Positions 36,212 to 45,379 are shown, counted from the first letter of the stretch. The stretch: 64,000 nucleotides of DNA from Saccharopolyspora oryzae (GCF_027853915.1 NZ_JAQGLA010000001.1:124001-188000); one strand, 5' to 3'. Made by a program: numbers and translations. Notes: generated by a model not told the origin, from the letters alone.

Positions 36212-36999
36212 GCCTGCTCCGGCCCGGACGCCGCGGGGTGGGTGGTCCGGTTGAGGATTTCGGCCCGCGCCCCGACCGGGAAGTTCACCAGCGAGGTGGT
36301 GTCGAACCCGTCGTTGCCGAAGAGCTTGCCGTCGGTCCGCATGCCGTCGAGGTCGATGAGGATCAGCCCGAGGGTGGGCACGATCTTCTCCCGCCACACG
36401 AACAACGTCAGGCCGTCCCGGATGCCGATGTGGTGGCAGCGGTCGGTGTCCGCGAGCCCCTGCTCCACGCCCTGCAAGCAGTGCCAGGTGTAGCGGTCGG
36501 GCGTGAGGTAGATGTGCTCGTAGACCTCGTTCGGCGAATAGGTGTAGCGGTTGCGCAGGCCCACGAGCGCATCCGTCGGCGCGTGCCGGGCCGCCGACGA
36601 ACCGCCGATCGCGCCGTGCACGATGCGCGCGGTGACACCGGTGGGGTCGTCGCCGCGCTGCACCCGCGTGTAGGCGGACTCGGCGCGCACCTCCGGGCCG
36701 GGCAGCTCGCCTTCGACGAGCGTCACCAGCCCGGCGTCGGTGTCGAGCACGAACGTCGTCGAGGTCTCGTCGACGACGCCGTCGACGAGGTAGACGCCGC
36801 TGCGGACCGACGTGACCCGCACTGGAACGTCGGTGCGGCCATCCCACGACGCGACACCGTCGCCGATCTCGAGGCTGCGCGGCCCGTCGAGGTCGAGCGC
36901 GAAGCGCGTCCCCGAGAGGTCCTCGGTCGGTTCGAGGATGTCGGCTTCCGGCGCAAAGCCTTCGCCGAGCGCGCCGACCGGAATGAAAGCCTCGCCCAT
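36208..36999 (-). CDS. MoaF-like protein
   Basis: A 263-aa protein resembling MoaF, a two-barrel family first named from a Klebsiella monoamine-regulated operon and often mislabelled as molybdenum cofactor protein F. Typical blocks are RYTYSPNEVYEHIYLTPDRY, TWHCLQGVEQGLADTDRC, LFVWREKIVPTLGLILIDL and GKLFGNDGF. Its biochemical function is not known to me. GGAGGAAGA precedes ATG 36999, which is preferred over a start 11 codons earlier. It is the first gene of the coupled unit with an APC permease and an SDR, which supports a role in amine or amino-alcohol catabolism. Confidence 0.85.
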   Translation of the reverse strand: MGEAFIPVGALGEGFAPEADILEPTEDLSGTRFALDLDGPRSLEIGDGVASWDGRTDVPVRVTSVRSGVYLVDGVVDETSTTFVLDTDAGLVTLVEGELPGPEVRAESAYTRVQRGDDPTGVTARIVHGAIGGSSAARHAPTDALVGLRNRYTYSPNEVYEHIYLTPDRYTWHCLQGVEQGLADTDRCHHIGIRDGLTLFVWREKIVPTLGLILIDLDGMRTDGKLFGNDGFDTTSLVNFPVGARAEILNRTTHPAASGPEQA

Positions 37000-37118
37000 T
37001 CTTCCTCCAGGTGGAGCGGTTCGTTTCGGCAAACCCTAGGAACCACCTCGGAGACCGCCTAGGACACGCGCGCAGACTCCTTGTCGAGGACGGCGTTCCG
37101 GCCGCCCGGGTGCGGCTG

Positions 37119-37637
37119 CTACCGGCCGGGGTCTGCGGGGTCGATGGCTTCGGCGAGCAGATCGCGGCCCTCCGCGGTCCCGTCCAGTTGCCGGTTGATC
37201 CGGCGGACGACCCGCCAGCCCTCCGCGGTGCGCGTGAACTCCCAGCGGTTGACGCCCGTGCGCCAGATCCGGTAGCCGTCCGAGTCCGGTTCGCGCAGCA
37301 CGAGCTGCGAGTAGTTGGTGACGACCGCCGAGTCCCCGTTCAGCTCGATGTGCGGGATCCCGAGCAGGTGCGCGGCACCGGAGCCGATCAGGCCCTGGTG
37401 CATCTCGCCGGTCACCATGTCGCCGATCGCGGCCTGCCCGGCGAGCGCAGCGGGAAAGGTGTCGTACACACCGTCCGCCGTCCACATCGCCGCGGTCACC
37501 TCGGCGGAACCGCTGTCCACGGCCGGACCGTAAGCGGCGACGATCTGCAGCAGGGCCAACCGGTCCTCGACTTCGGCGAGGCGATGTTCGAGAGCGGCGA
37601 TCCGGTCGGCGGTGGCGCCGGTGCTCGCGTCGGTCAT
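37119..37637 (-). CDS. SnoaL-like / NTF2-fold protein
   Basis: A 172-aa cone-shaped NTF2-fold protein. After a coiled N-terminal helix (RIAALEHRLAEVEDRLALLQ) come IVAAYGPAVDSG, MWTADGVYDTFP, HLLGIPHIELNGDSAVVTNY and WRVVRRINRQLDG, the usual SnoaL_4 pattern. Members are isomerases, dehydratases or hydrolases, or non-catalytic; no function can be assigned. GGGGAG is 6 bases before ATG 37637. It is 47 bp downstream of the LLM oxidoreductase in the same direction, so the two are probably co-transcribed, and it precedes the moaF-like unit by 119 bp. Confidence 0.88.
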   Translation of the reverse strand: MTDASTGATADRIAALEHRLAEVEDRLALLQIVAAYGPAVDSGSAEVTAAMWTADGVYDTFPAALAGQAAIGDMVTGEMHQGLIGSGAAHLLGIPHIELNGDSAVVTNYSQLVLREPDSDGYRIWRTGVNRWEFTRTAEGWRVVRRINRQLDGTAEGRDLLAEAIDPADPGR

Positions 37638-37684
37638 GCGCACTCCCCTGTCCGGAAAACTCGTCAGGACGGTCCCCTCGCACC

Positions 37685-38578
37685 TCACCCGGCTCGGGAC
37701 GGCGCGAAGCACGGCAGCTCGGCCATCGCCCGCAGCTGATCGAGGTACTGCTCCAGCGATTCGTGCCGCAGCCGGGGGACGACGGTCGTCGCGCCGGCCT
37801 CGGTCAGGGCCGCAACGGCCTGCTCCGCCCCTGCGGGGTCGCCGACCGGGTCGAGGGCTTCGACGGTGTTGACGACCACGTCGAAATCGGGCCCTGGCGG
37901 CGGGTTCTGGTCGAGCCGCGCGCGGAGCAGCTCCGGTGCCATGGCCGCCGGAAGCCAGCCGTCGCCCAGCGCGGTGGCGCGCCGGGCGGCGCGCGCGGTG
38001 TTGCCGCCGACCCAGATCGGGACCCGCTCCTGGATCGCGTGCGGTTCCACCACCAGGTCGGAGAACTGGTAGAAGCGGCCCTCGTAGGACGGCAGGCGCT
38101 TCGACAGGGCGGCCCGCAGTCCGGCGATCGCGTCGTCCGCCCGGGGACCCCGGTCGTCGAACGGCGCCCCGAGCACCGCGAACTCCTCGGCGGTGCTGCC
38201 GACGCCGACCCCGAGGACGAGCCGCCCACCGCTGATCATGTCGAGCGTGCCGAAGCGCTTGGCGATCGCCAGGGGGTGGTGGTAGCCGAGCACCAGGACG
38301 TTGGTGCACAACCGGATCCGCCGGGTCCGCGCGGCCAGGTAGGACAGCGTGGCGAGCGGATCCCAGTACAGGGTGCCGCGGATGCCACCCATCATCGCGG
38401 ACGGCGAGCCCTCCGGGACGGCGACGTGGTCGCTGCAGGTCAGGAAGTCGTAGCCGAGCTCGTCGGCGACCTCGGCGATGCGCGCGACCTCGTCGATGCC
38501 CGCCTTCGCCTCCCAGGCCGGGCTGTGGTTCGGGATCTGCAGCACCACCGGCGTGTTGACACCCATTCGCACAGCCAC
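37685..38578 (-). CDS. LLM-class (luciferase-like) oxidoreductase, probably F420-dependent
   Basis: A 297-aa TIM-barrel flavin/F420 protein of the bacterial luciferase superfamily. Features: YDFLTCSDHVAVPEGS, LATLSYLAARTRRIRLCTNVLVLGYHHPLAIAKRFGTLDMISGGRLVLGVGVG, WVGGNTARAARRATALGDGW. The pattern resembles the actinobacterial F420-dependent group rather than FMN monooxygenases, but the cofactor is not provable from motifs alone. Start GTG 38578 has GGGGAGAG about 8 bases upstream. It heads a small unit with a SnoaL-like protein and is divergent from a second SnoaL-like gene. Confidence 0.9.
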   Translation of the reverse strand: MAVRMGVNTPVVLQIPNHSPAWEAKAGIDEVARIAEVADELGYDFLTCSDHVAVPEGSPSAMMGGIRGTLYWDPLATLSYLAARTRRIRLCTNVLVLGYHHPLAIAKRFGTLDMISGGRLVLGVGVGSTAEEFAVLGAPFDDRGPRADDAIAGLRAALSKRLPSYEGRFYQFSDLVVEPHAIQERVPIWVGGNTARAARRATALGDGWLPAAMAPELLRARLDQNPPPGPDFDVVVNTVEALDPVGDPAGAEQAVAALTEAGATTVVPRLRHESLEQYLDQLRAMAELPCFAPSRAG

Positions 38579-38957
38579 GATGTCGACTCTCCCCGTTCCT
38601 CCGATGGATGCGGCGGCTCAGGGTTGCAGCCAGTCCCGCTGGATGCACGCAGCTTTCCCACTCACCGGGAGTTGCCCGCGGGTTGGACAGTGGTACCGCG
38701 CCGGTGCGTCTCAGCGATCGGCGCGGAAGAGCGCCCGCTCAAAGGATTTCCGATGATCACGGGAACGCGGCCTTCACCTTGACGCTCCCCCGGAGCGTGG
38801 TTAGCCTTCCCGTCATCAAGCAAGCGCTTGGGCAATTCGCGGACGAGCGGAGCGGGCTGAACGCCCGACGGGCCCGCGCGCCGCCCGGCGCATCCGGGCG
38901 GAGGCCGTCGCCACCGCGACTGCCGGTCAACGCCGACGACGACGCAGGAGGAACGGC
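38579..38957. promoter_or_regulatory. Divergent region with a plausible promoter and a CAAGCGCTTG palindrome
   Basis: 379 bp without a gene. On the plus strand TTGACG (38779-38784), a 17-bp spacer and TAGCCT (38802-38807) make a fair sigma-70-type promoter for the SnoaL-like gene. It would leave a leader of about 140 nt. Right after it lies CAAGCGCTTG (38821-38830), a perfect 10-bp palindrome in the place of a downstream operator, similar to LacI-type half-sites. I see no clear promoter for the minus-strand LLM gene. Confidence 0.5.
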
Positions 38958-39485
38958 ATGTCGAGCGATCACGCGGGTGCGACTCCGTCGGCGGCGGAGC
39001 AGGTGCTGGCGATGTCGGAGATCCAATCGCTGTTCGCCAAGCGCCTCCGCGCGATGGACACGAAGCAGTGGGACCAGTACGCGCAGTGCCACACCGACGA
39101 CGTGGTCAGCGAGTCGTACGCCGACGTTCCGGACGAGAACCGGCCGCAGGCGGACGGCCAGGCGAACAAGGTGGTCGGAGCCGTAGCGCTGACGAAGGCG
39201 ATCTCCGGGCTCCTCGACGGCGACACGAAGGTCACCACGGTGCACCACGGCCACATGCCGGAGATCGAGCTCACCTCCCCGACCACGGCACGCGGGATCT
39301 GGGCGATGGAGGACGAGCTCTGGTGGCAGCACGGTGATGTCACCGAGCACATGCACGGCTACGGCCACTACCACGAGGAGTACCGGAAGGTGGAGGGCCG
39401 GTGGCTGATCAGCTACCGCAAGCTCACCCGCCTCCGCGTCACCAAGACTCCCGGGTTCTTCTCCTACCTCCGCGGCCGGCTGTAA
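38958..39485 (+). CDS. SnoaL-like / NTF2-fold protein
   Basis: A 175-aa SnoaL_4-type protein: IQSLFAKRLRAMDTKQWDQYAQCHTDDV near the N-terminus, then VTTVHHGHMPEIELTSPTTARGIWAMED and HMHGYGHYHEEYRKVEGRWLISYRKLTRLRV. The His-rich HHGHMPEI and the HGYGHYHEEY stretch line the cavity in related proteins. Function is unassigned; similar proteins act as dehydratases or ring-opening enzymes. GGAGGAACGG precedes the ATG. It is divergent from the LLM oxidoreductase/SnoaL pair and differs clearly from that SnoaL-like protein in sequence, so they are not recent duplicates. Confidence 0.88.
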   Translation: MSSDHAGATPSAAEQVLAMSEIQSLFAKRLRAMDTKQWDQYAQCHTDDVVSESYADVPDENRPQADGQANKVVGAVALTKAISGLLDGDTKVTTVHHGHMPEIELTSPTTARGIWAMEDELWWQHGDVTEHMHGYGHYHEEYRKVEGRWLISYRKLTRLRVTKTPGFFSYLRGRL

Positions 39486-39533
39486 CGCGTCCAAACTGGA
39501 CTAAGGGAGCGGAGGTCTTGATCTGCCGGGGTT

Positions 39534-42476
39534 TCACCCCTCCCGGAGCGCGCGGTCGAGGACGGACACCGCGCGGTCTGCTTGGTCCGCGGTCAGCACC
39601 ACCGGCGGTTTGATCTTCAGGACGTTGTCCGCAGGTCCGTCGGTGGACAGCAGCACGCCCTCCCGCTTGGCCGCTTCCACGACGCGCCGCGCCGTCGCGG
39701 CATCCGGTTCCTTGCTCCGGCGGTCCGAGACCAGCTCGACGCCGAGGAACAGCCCGCGCCCGCGCACGTCGCCGATCACCTCGTGGCGCTCCGCCAAAGC
39801 CGTCAGCCCGTCCTTGAAGTGCGCGCCGACGGTCGCCGCGTTCGCCATCAACCGCTCGTCCTCCACCGCGTCCAGCACCGCCAGGCCCACCGCGCAGGAC
39901 ACCGGATTGCCCGCGAACGTGTTGAAGTACTCCATGCCGGTCACGAATCGCCGCGCCACCTGCGGTGTCGTCACGACCGCGCCGATCGGGTGGCCGTTGC
40001 CGATCGGCTTGCCGAGGGTGACGACGTCCGGCACCACGCCGTGAGCTTCGAACGCCCACATGTGCGTGCCGACCCGGCCGAACCCGCACTGCACCTCGTC
40101 CGCGATGCACAGACCGCCCGCCTCCCGAACGGCCGCGTAGGCGGCCTCGAGGTAGCCGTCGGCGAGCTCCAGCTGCCCGGCGCACCCGGGAATCGACTCG
40201 TGGATGAACGCGGCGGGCGGCAGCTCCGCGCACTGCACCGCGACCTCCGCCGCGTACCGCGGGCCGTCGCCGCCGAACTCGCCCCGGTACGGGTCGGGAA
40301 CCGGGCAGATCCGCACCCGCTCCCCCGGCCCGGTGCCGCCGGCCCGGTTGAACTTGTACGGGCTGATCTCGATCAACGAGCTCAGGTTGCCGTGGTAGGC
40401 CCAGTCCAGCACCAGCGCGTGCTCCCGCCCGGTGGCGGTGCGCGCCAGCCGCAGCGCCAGGTCGTTGGCCTCGCTGCCGGAGTTGGTCAGCAGCACCACG
40501 TTCAGCGGGTCCGGGAAGGTGGCCGCCAGCCGCCGGGCGTACTCGGTGATCCCGGCGTGCAGGTACCGGGTGTTGGTGTTGAGCACCGCCGCCTGCGCGG
40601 ACAGCGCTTCGACCACCCGCGGGTGGCAGTGCCCCACGTGGCAGACGTTGTTGACCAGGTCCAGGTAGCGCCGCCCGTCCGCGTCGATCAGCTCGGCGCC
40701 TTCCCCGGCCACGATGTGCAGCGGCTCGGCGTAGCTCAGCGACAGCGCGGTGGACAGGTTCGTCCGGCGGCGGGCCGCGATGTCCGCCGCGGAGCGGACG
40801 GGATCGACCGCGGTGGGCTCCGGCGCGCGCAGGACCAGGTTCGGGTTCGGCGAGATGCTCTCCCACACGTCGACCTCGTCCGGGCGCACCGCGCCGGGCA
40901 GATCGGTCGAGCGACCGAGCAGGGTGGTGAACAGCTGCACGTGGATGTGCGGTGGCCAGCCGCCGTTCTCCGGCGCCGAACCTGTCCAGCCGATCCGCTC
41001 GCCCCGCCGGACGGCGTCGCCGGGCCGCAGCCCGGTCGTGCTCGCCTGGCTGAGATGCCCCACCAGCAGCCAGAACGGCGTCCCGTCCCCGCAGCGGTGT
41101 TCGAGCAGCAGCACGCCGCCGTAGTCGCATTCCGCCGGCCGGTAGTCCACTGCGGCGACCACTCCGTCGAGCGGCGCGAACACCGGCTCGTCGGCGGCGG
41201 TGAACACGTCGATCGCCATGTGCACGCTGCGTCGGCCGCCCTGCCCCGCGAACGCCTCGGAGCGGTACACGACGCGGTCCTCCCGGTACCGGCCGAGCGC
41301 GATGGCGCTGCCGGTGGCCCGGACTTGCGCGTCGATCGCGGCTGCCACCTGATCCGCACCGCGCTGCATCTGCAGTTCCGCCGGTCCCCGCGCCGTCCAG
41401 TCGATGCAGTGCACGTCAGCCGTGCGCAGATCGGTGCGCAGCATCGGTGCGGGATCGCAGGCGGCCGACCGCAACCAGGTCACGACCTTCCGCTCGGCCG
41501 CGACCGCGCGGTAGCCGCAGGCATCGCGGAATCGCGCGGCCAGCAGTGGCCGGGGCTCCGCAGCCAGGTCCGAGATCAGCGCGCGGATCGCGGGTTGGCT
41601 GATCGACAGGTAGGCGTTGTCCGGGTCGGCGGCGCGCTGTTCGGCGGCGTTGATGATGCTCATCGCGAGCCGGGCGTCGACCAGCTCGGGCAGCAACCGG
41701 AGTTCGACCTCGGTCAGCGGCGATTCCTGGTGGTAGCCGGAAACCACCTGGCACGCCGCGGAAACCGGGTCCGGCACCCCCAGCTGCGCGTACGCCACTG
41801 CGACCGCCAGCCCGCAGACCCGCGGGGCGCGCACGACATCGCCCAGGTCGATGATCCCGGCGATCGACCCGTCGTCCGCGACGATCACGTTGTTCTCGTT
41901 GGCATCGTTGTGGATCGCCTGCTGCGGGAGCTCCAGCAGCTCCGGCAGGAGCTCGCCGAGCCGCTGCAAAGCCGCGTCCGCGAACGGCCGATCGGCGGCG
42001 TCGACCAGCGGCAGGCTCGCCAGGAGTTCCTTCGCCTGCAACGGGTTCCACCGGTAGGCGCGGTCCAGCCCGGGATGCTCGAAGCCCGCCAGCGCCCGGT
42101 CCAGCCGCGCGACCGCCGCGCCCAAGGCCGCGAACCGCGCCGGTTCCGGCGGACCGGCTTGGGACCACTCGCGGCCGTCCACCCAGTCCAGCAGGTGCGC
42201 GGTCCGGGATTCCCCGTCCACCACGGCGGTGCCGGACGGCGTCGTCGTACCGGCGTCGGAAAGCCACTCCAGCAAGGCGTTCTGCAGCGCGAGATCGGAT
42301 TCCGCGGTGTCCGCCGAGTAGACCTTCAGCAGGTAGCGCGGTCTGCCGCCGACGTCCAGCCGCGCGTTGGCGTGCCGCTCCCCGGGCAGCGGCGTGACTT
42401 CCGCGGCCACCCCGAACAGGTCCGCGGCAACTGCGGACAGCGTCTCGGCCGATGGGGTCCTCCGGCGAATCTCCAT
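39534..42476 (-). CDS. Three-domain fusion: APH-type kinase, M23-type peptidase fold, class III PLP aminotransferase/phospho-lyase
   Basis: A 980-aa protein. Residues about 1-330 form an aminoglycoside phosphotransferase/choline-kinase-like domain (IHNDANENNVIV catalytic loop, IIDLGDVV). About 375-545 form an M23/LytM fold with His419 and Asp423 (HMAIDV) and His510/His512 (HIHV), all zinc ligands kept. About 585-980 form a class III aminotransferase with PLP Lys823 (LGKPIGNG) and NSGSEANDLALRLAR. Kinase plus PLP phospho-lyase pairs degrade hydroxylysine or phosphoethanolamine-like amino alcohols, so an equivalent two-step route in one chain is inferred. No signal peptide. The start ATG has no clear ribosome site and may be leaderless. 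Divergent from an AsnC regulator. Confidence 0.9.
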   Translation of the reverse strand: MEIRRRTPSAETLSAVAADLFGVAAEVTPLPGERHANARLDVGGRPRYLLKVYSADTAESDLALQNALLEWLSDAGTTTPSGTAVVDGESRTAHLLDWVDGREWSQAGPPEPARFAALGAAVARLDRALAGFEHPGLDRAYRWNPLQAKELLASLPLVDAADRPFADAALQRLGELLPELLELPQQAIHNDANENNVIVADDGSIAGIIDLGDVVRAPRVCGLAVAVAYAQLGVPDPVSAACQVVSGYHQESPLTEVELRLLPELVDARLAMSIINAAEQRAADPDNAYLSISQPAIRALISDLAAEPRPLLAARFRDACGYRAVAAERKVVTWLRSAACDPAPMLRTDLRTADVHCIDWTARGPAELQMQRGADQVAAAIDAQVRATGSAIALGRYREDRVVYRSEAFAGQGGRRSVHMAIDVFTAADEPVFAPLDGVVAAVDYRPAECDYGGVLLLEHRCGDGTPFWLLVGHLSQASTTGLRPGDAVRRGERIGWTGSAPENGGWPPHIHVQLFTTLLGRSTDLPGAVRPDEVDVWESISPNPNLVLRAPEPTAVDPVRSAADIAARRRTNLSTALSLSYAEPLHIVAGEGAELIDADGRRYLDLVNNVCHVGHCHPRVVEALSAQAAVLNTNTRYLHAGITEYARRLAATFPDPLNVVLLTNSGSEANDLALRLARTATGREHALVLDWAYHGNLSSLIEISPYKFNRAGGTGPGERVRICPVPDPYRGEFGGDGPRYAAEVAVQCAELPPAAFIHESIPGCAGQLELADGYLEAAYAAVREAGGLCIADEVQCGFGRVGTHMWAFEAHGVVPDVVTLGKPIGNGHPIGAVVTTPQVARRFVTGMEYFNTFAGNPVSCAVGLAVLDAVEDERLMANAATVGAHFKDGLTALAERHEVIGDVRGRGLFLGVELVSDRRSKEPDAATARRVVEAAKREGVLLSTDGPADNVLKIKPPVVLTADQADRAVSVLDRALREG

Positions 42477-42555
42477 GCGCCGGAAGCTAAGTCGCGCCGG
42501 AACCGCTGTCGATGAAACGGCCGCGACTTCCCCGGAAAATGCAAGAATCCGGGAC

Positions 42556-42987
42556 GTGGACGACGTAGATCGAAGAATCTTGCACGAACTCGGCCGAAAT
42601 GCCCGAACCTCGCTGGAACGCCTTGCCGAGGTTTCCGGGCTCGCCCCATCCTCTGTCAAACGCCGCATGGCGCGGCTCGAAGCATCGGGCGTGATCCGCG
42701 GGTACACGGTTCAGCTCGACCAGCGGAGGCTCGGATTGGGGTTGCAAGCCCTGATCGGCGTCTTCGCCGCCGCCGGGGTCACCCGCGAGGCGCTGACCGC
42801 ACTGCTCACCGAGCAGGAGGAGATCGTGCGGGCGTGGACCACGGCGGGCAGTGCCGACGCCCTGGCGCTGATCCACGCACGGGACTCCGACCACCTCGAA
42901 CAGATCATCCTGCGGCTGCAGCGGACGAAGGCAGTCGTGCACACCAGGACCCAGATCCTGCTCACCGAACTGGTCAGCCGGGGCTGA
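42556..42987 (+). CDS. Lrp/AsnC-family transcriptional regulator
   Basis: A 143-aa Lrp-type regulator of ordinary size. The HTH (about 2-60: VDRRILHELGRNARTSLERL, GLAPSSVKRRMARLEASGVI) is followed by the RAM ligand domain (GLQALIGVFAAAGVTREA, LALIHARDSDHLEQIILRL). GTG 42556 fits the family start; it has no obvious ribosome site, so leaderless translation is possible. It is divergent from the kinase-M23-aminotransferase fusion (79 bp) and followed by an APC permease, making it the likely sensor for the amino compound they handle. GCAAGAATC (42541) and GAATCTTGC (42575) are near-inverted half-sites straddling its start. Confidence 0.9.
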   Translation: MDDVDRRILHELGRNARTSLERLAEVSGLAPSSVKRRMARLEASGVIRGYTVQLDQRRLGLGLQALIGVFAAAGVTREALTALLTEQEEIVRAWTTAGSADALALIHARDSDHLEQIILRLQRTKAVVHTRTQILLTELVSRG

Positions 42988-43024
42988 CCCCCGTCCCGCG
43001 CCCGAACCTGCAGGGAGGCACGGC

Positions 43025-44677
43025 ATGGCAGCACCTTCACCGACCGCACCGGGCAGTCGCAGCACCACCGTCCGGATGGACACCGGGCTGCGCCGGGACA
43101 TCGGGCGCCGGAGCCTGCTGTTCACCGGCATCGGATCGATCATCGGCTCGGGCTGGCTGTTCGGCGCGCTGACCGCGGCGCAGATCGCCGGTCCCGGCGC
43201 GATCTTCTCCTGGATCATCGGTGCGGTCATGGTGACGCTGATCGGCCTCACCTTCGCCGAGCTGTCCGTGATGTTCCCGGTCACCGGTGGGGTCATCCGG
43301 TTCCCGCAGTACGGGTTCGGCTCCTTCGCGGGCTTCTTCGCCGGCTGGGTGATGTGGGTGGCCTGCGCGGCGTCCGCGCCGAGCGAGGTCCTCGCGGTGA
43401 TCCAGTACGCCAAGCCCTACCTGCCGTGGCTGATGACCTCCGAGGACGGCGTGCTGGTCGCGACCCCGCCCGGGCTGCTCGTCGCGATCGCGCTGATGGC
43501 GGTGTTCAGCGTCATCAACGTGCTCGGGGTGAAGGCCTTCGTGCGGTTCAACGACCTGCTGGTCTGGTGGAAGCTGCTGGTCATCGTGGTGGTGATCGGC
43601 ACGTTCTTCGCGCTGTCGTTCAACCCGGACAACCTCGTCGCGCACGGCGGGTTGTTCCCCAACGGCACCGCCGCGGTGTTCACCGCGCTGCCCGCGGGCG
43701 GCATCGTGTTCGCCTACCTCGGGTTCCGGCAGGGCGTCGAATTCGCCGGTGAGTCCGCGAACCCGCAGCGCAACGTGCCGTTCGCGGTGATCGGCTCGAT
43801 CGTGGTCACCGGCCTGATCTACGTGCTGCTGCAGGTCGCGTTCCTCACCGGACTGCCCAGCGAACTGCTCGGCGCCGGGTGGTCCGAGGTCACCTTCACC
43901 GACGTCGCAGGCCCGCTGGCCGGGTTGGCGACCCTGCTCGGCGCGACCTGGCTGGCGATCACCCTCTACGCGGACGCGATCGTCTCCCCCGGTGACACCG
44001 GGCTGATCTACACCGCGGTGACCACCCGGATCGCCTACGCCAACGCCCAGAACGGCAACGCACCGCTGGCGCTGACCAAGCTCAACCGGCGCGGTGTGCC
44101 GTGGTTGGCCGCGGTGTTCACGTTCGTCTTCGGCTGCGTGTTCTTCCTGCCCTTCCCCGGCTGGCAGAAGATCATCGGCTTCATCACCTCGGCGACGGTG
44201 CTCACCTTCGCGTTCGGCCCGGTGGTGTACGGCGCGCTGCGGCGCACCCTGCCGGACCAGCCGCGACCGTTCCGGCTGCCCGGCGGTGACACCATCGCCT
44301 ACCTGGGCTTCCTGTCGGCGAACCTGATCGTGTTCTGGACCGGGTGGCAGATCAACGAGAAGCTCTTCCTGGCGATCGCGCTCGGCTACGTCTTCTTGAT
44401 CGGCTACCGGCGGTTCGCCCGCCGCGCACTGCCCGCGCTGGACCTGCGCGCCGGGTCGTGGTGCGTGCTGTGGATCGCGGGCATGGCGATCATCAGCTAC
44501 TTCGGCGAGTTCGGCCCCGACCCGGATTCCCTGCTGCCCGGCGGCAACGGCCCCATCGGCATGGTCTCCGGCACCGCGATCATGGCGGTGTTCAGCGCGG
44601 CCGTCTACGCCTACGCGATGATCACCCGCCCCAGCTTCGAGAGCACCGTCGCGAACATCGCAGGCGACGACTCCTGA
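43025..44677 (+). CDS. APC-superfamily amino acid permease
   Basis: A 550-aa membrane protein with about 12-14 helices. Helix 1 has the APC signature FTGIGSIIGSGWLFG; GFRQGVEFAGESANPQRNVPFAV is the family's conserved loop. The N-terminal 25 residues are cytoplasmic. It is longer than typical (450-500), with extra C-terminal helices. GGAGG precedes the ATG by 7 bases. It follows the AsnC regulator by 37 bp and, across the divergent promoter, the kinase/aminotransferase fusion, so its cargo is probably the amino alcohol or amino acid that the fusion degrades. Confidence 0.93.
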   Translation: MAAPSPTAPGSRSTTVRMDTGLRRDIGRRSLLFTGIGSIIGSGWLFGALTAAQIAGPGAIFSWIIGAVMVTLIGLTFAELSVMFPVTGGVIRFPQYGFGSFAGFFAGWVMWVACAASAPSEVLAVIQYAKPYLPWLMTSEDGVLVATPPGLLVAIALMAVFSVINVLGVKAFVRFNDLLVWWKLLVIVVVIGTFFALSFNPDNLVAHGGLFPNGTAAVFTALPAGGIVFAYLGFRQGVEFAGESANPQRNVPFAVIGSIVVTGLIYVLLQVAFLTGLPSELLGAGWSEVTFTDVAGPLAGLATLLGATWLAITLYADAIVSPGDTGLIYTAVTTRIAYANAQNGNAPLALTKLNRRGVPWLAAVFTFVFGCVFFLPFPGWQKIIGFITSATVLTFAFGPVVYGALRRTLPDQPRPFRLPGGDTIAYLGFLSANLIVFWTGWQINEKLFLAIALGYVFLIGYRRFARRALPALDLRAGSWCVLWIAGMAIISYFGEFGPDPDSLLPGGNGPIGMVSGTAIMAVFSAAVYAYAMITRPSFESTVANIAGDDS

Positions 44678-44698
44678 CCCGGGGAAACATGCGGTCGC

Positions 44699-45379
44699 CT
44701 AGCGTCGTTGGGCGGCCGCGTGGGTCTGCTCGACCGCGTTGAGCACATCCGCCAGGTCCGGCAGGACCACGTCGGCGATCGACGGGTCGTCGGTCAAGCC
44801 CTGGCGGTTGATCCACACGCGCGGGATGGCGAGGGCGTGCGCCGGCTCGATGTCGTGGAAGTAGCCCTCGGCGACGTGCACCCAGTTGTCCCTCATGGCG
44901 CCGAACGACTCCTCGAACCGGGTGAAGTGGCTGGGGTTCGGCTTGTACGAGCCGACGTGCTCGGCGGTGACGACCGCGTCGATGTGCACGCCCAGCCGCC
45001 GCTGTGATTCGCCGATGAAGACGTTGTCGCAGTTCGTCAGCAGGGCCAGCCGCCAGCCCGCGGCGCGCAGATCGGCCAGTGCGCGGGGGACGTCCGGGAA
45101 GACCGGCCAGTAGGGGATCGTCGCGGAAAGCGCGGAGGCATCGTCTTCGCGGAGTTCGAGACCGGCTTCCCGTGTCGCCCGGCGCAACGCCTCCTCCAGC
45201 ACACCGCCGTAGCGCATCGCGGGAGTCTCCGCCTGCACCTTCCGCTCGTGCTTGTTGTAGAGCTCCAAGAGTTCCGGGCCGCGCCCCGGGAAGAGCAGCT
45301 CAGCAGTGGTCGCGATCCCGTGGCGCCAGTCCACCAAAGTGCCGAAGCAGTCGAACGTCGCCCAGCGCACGTCTCCCAT
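44699..45379 (-). CDS. HAD-superfamily hydrolase (haloacid dehalogenase type II-like)
   Basis: A 226-aa HAD-fold protein. Asp10 in TFDCFGTLVDW is the nucleophile; LLTNCDN (motif II), YKPNPSHF (motif III Lys) and VAEGYFHDIEPA (motif IV) follow in order. The layout resembles L-2-haloacid dehalogenases or phosphatases of that branch, and the reaction cannot be chosen from sequence. GAGGAGG lies 6 bases before the ATG. It is divergent from a GntR regulator across 93 bp, which is its likely controller, and its 3' end lies next to that of the converging APC permease. Confidence 0.9.
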   Translation of the reverse strand: MGDVRWATFDCFGTLVDWRHGIATTAELLFPGRGPELLELYNKHERKVQAETPAMRYGGVLEEALRRATREAGLELREDDASALSATIPYWPVFPDVPRALADLRAAGWRLALLTNCDNVFIGESQRRLGVHIDAVVTAEHVGSYKPNPSHFTRFEESFGAMRDNWVHVAEGYFHDIEPAHALAIPRVWINRQGLTDDPSIADVVLPDLADVLNAVEQTHAAAQRR

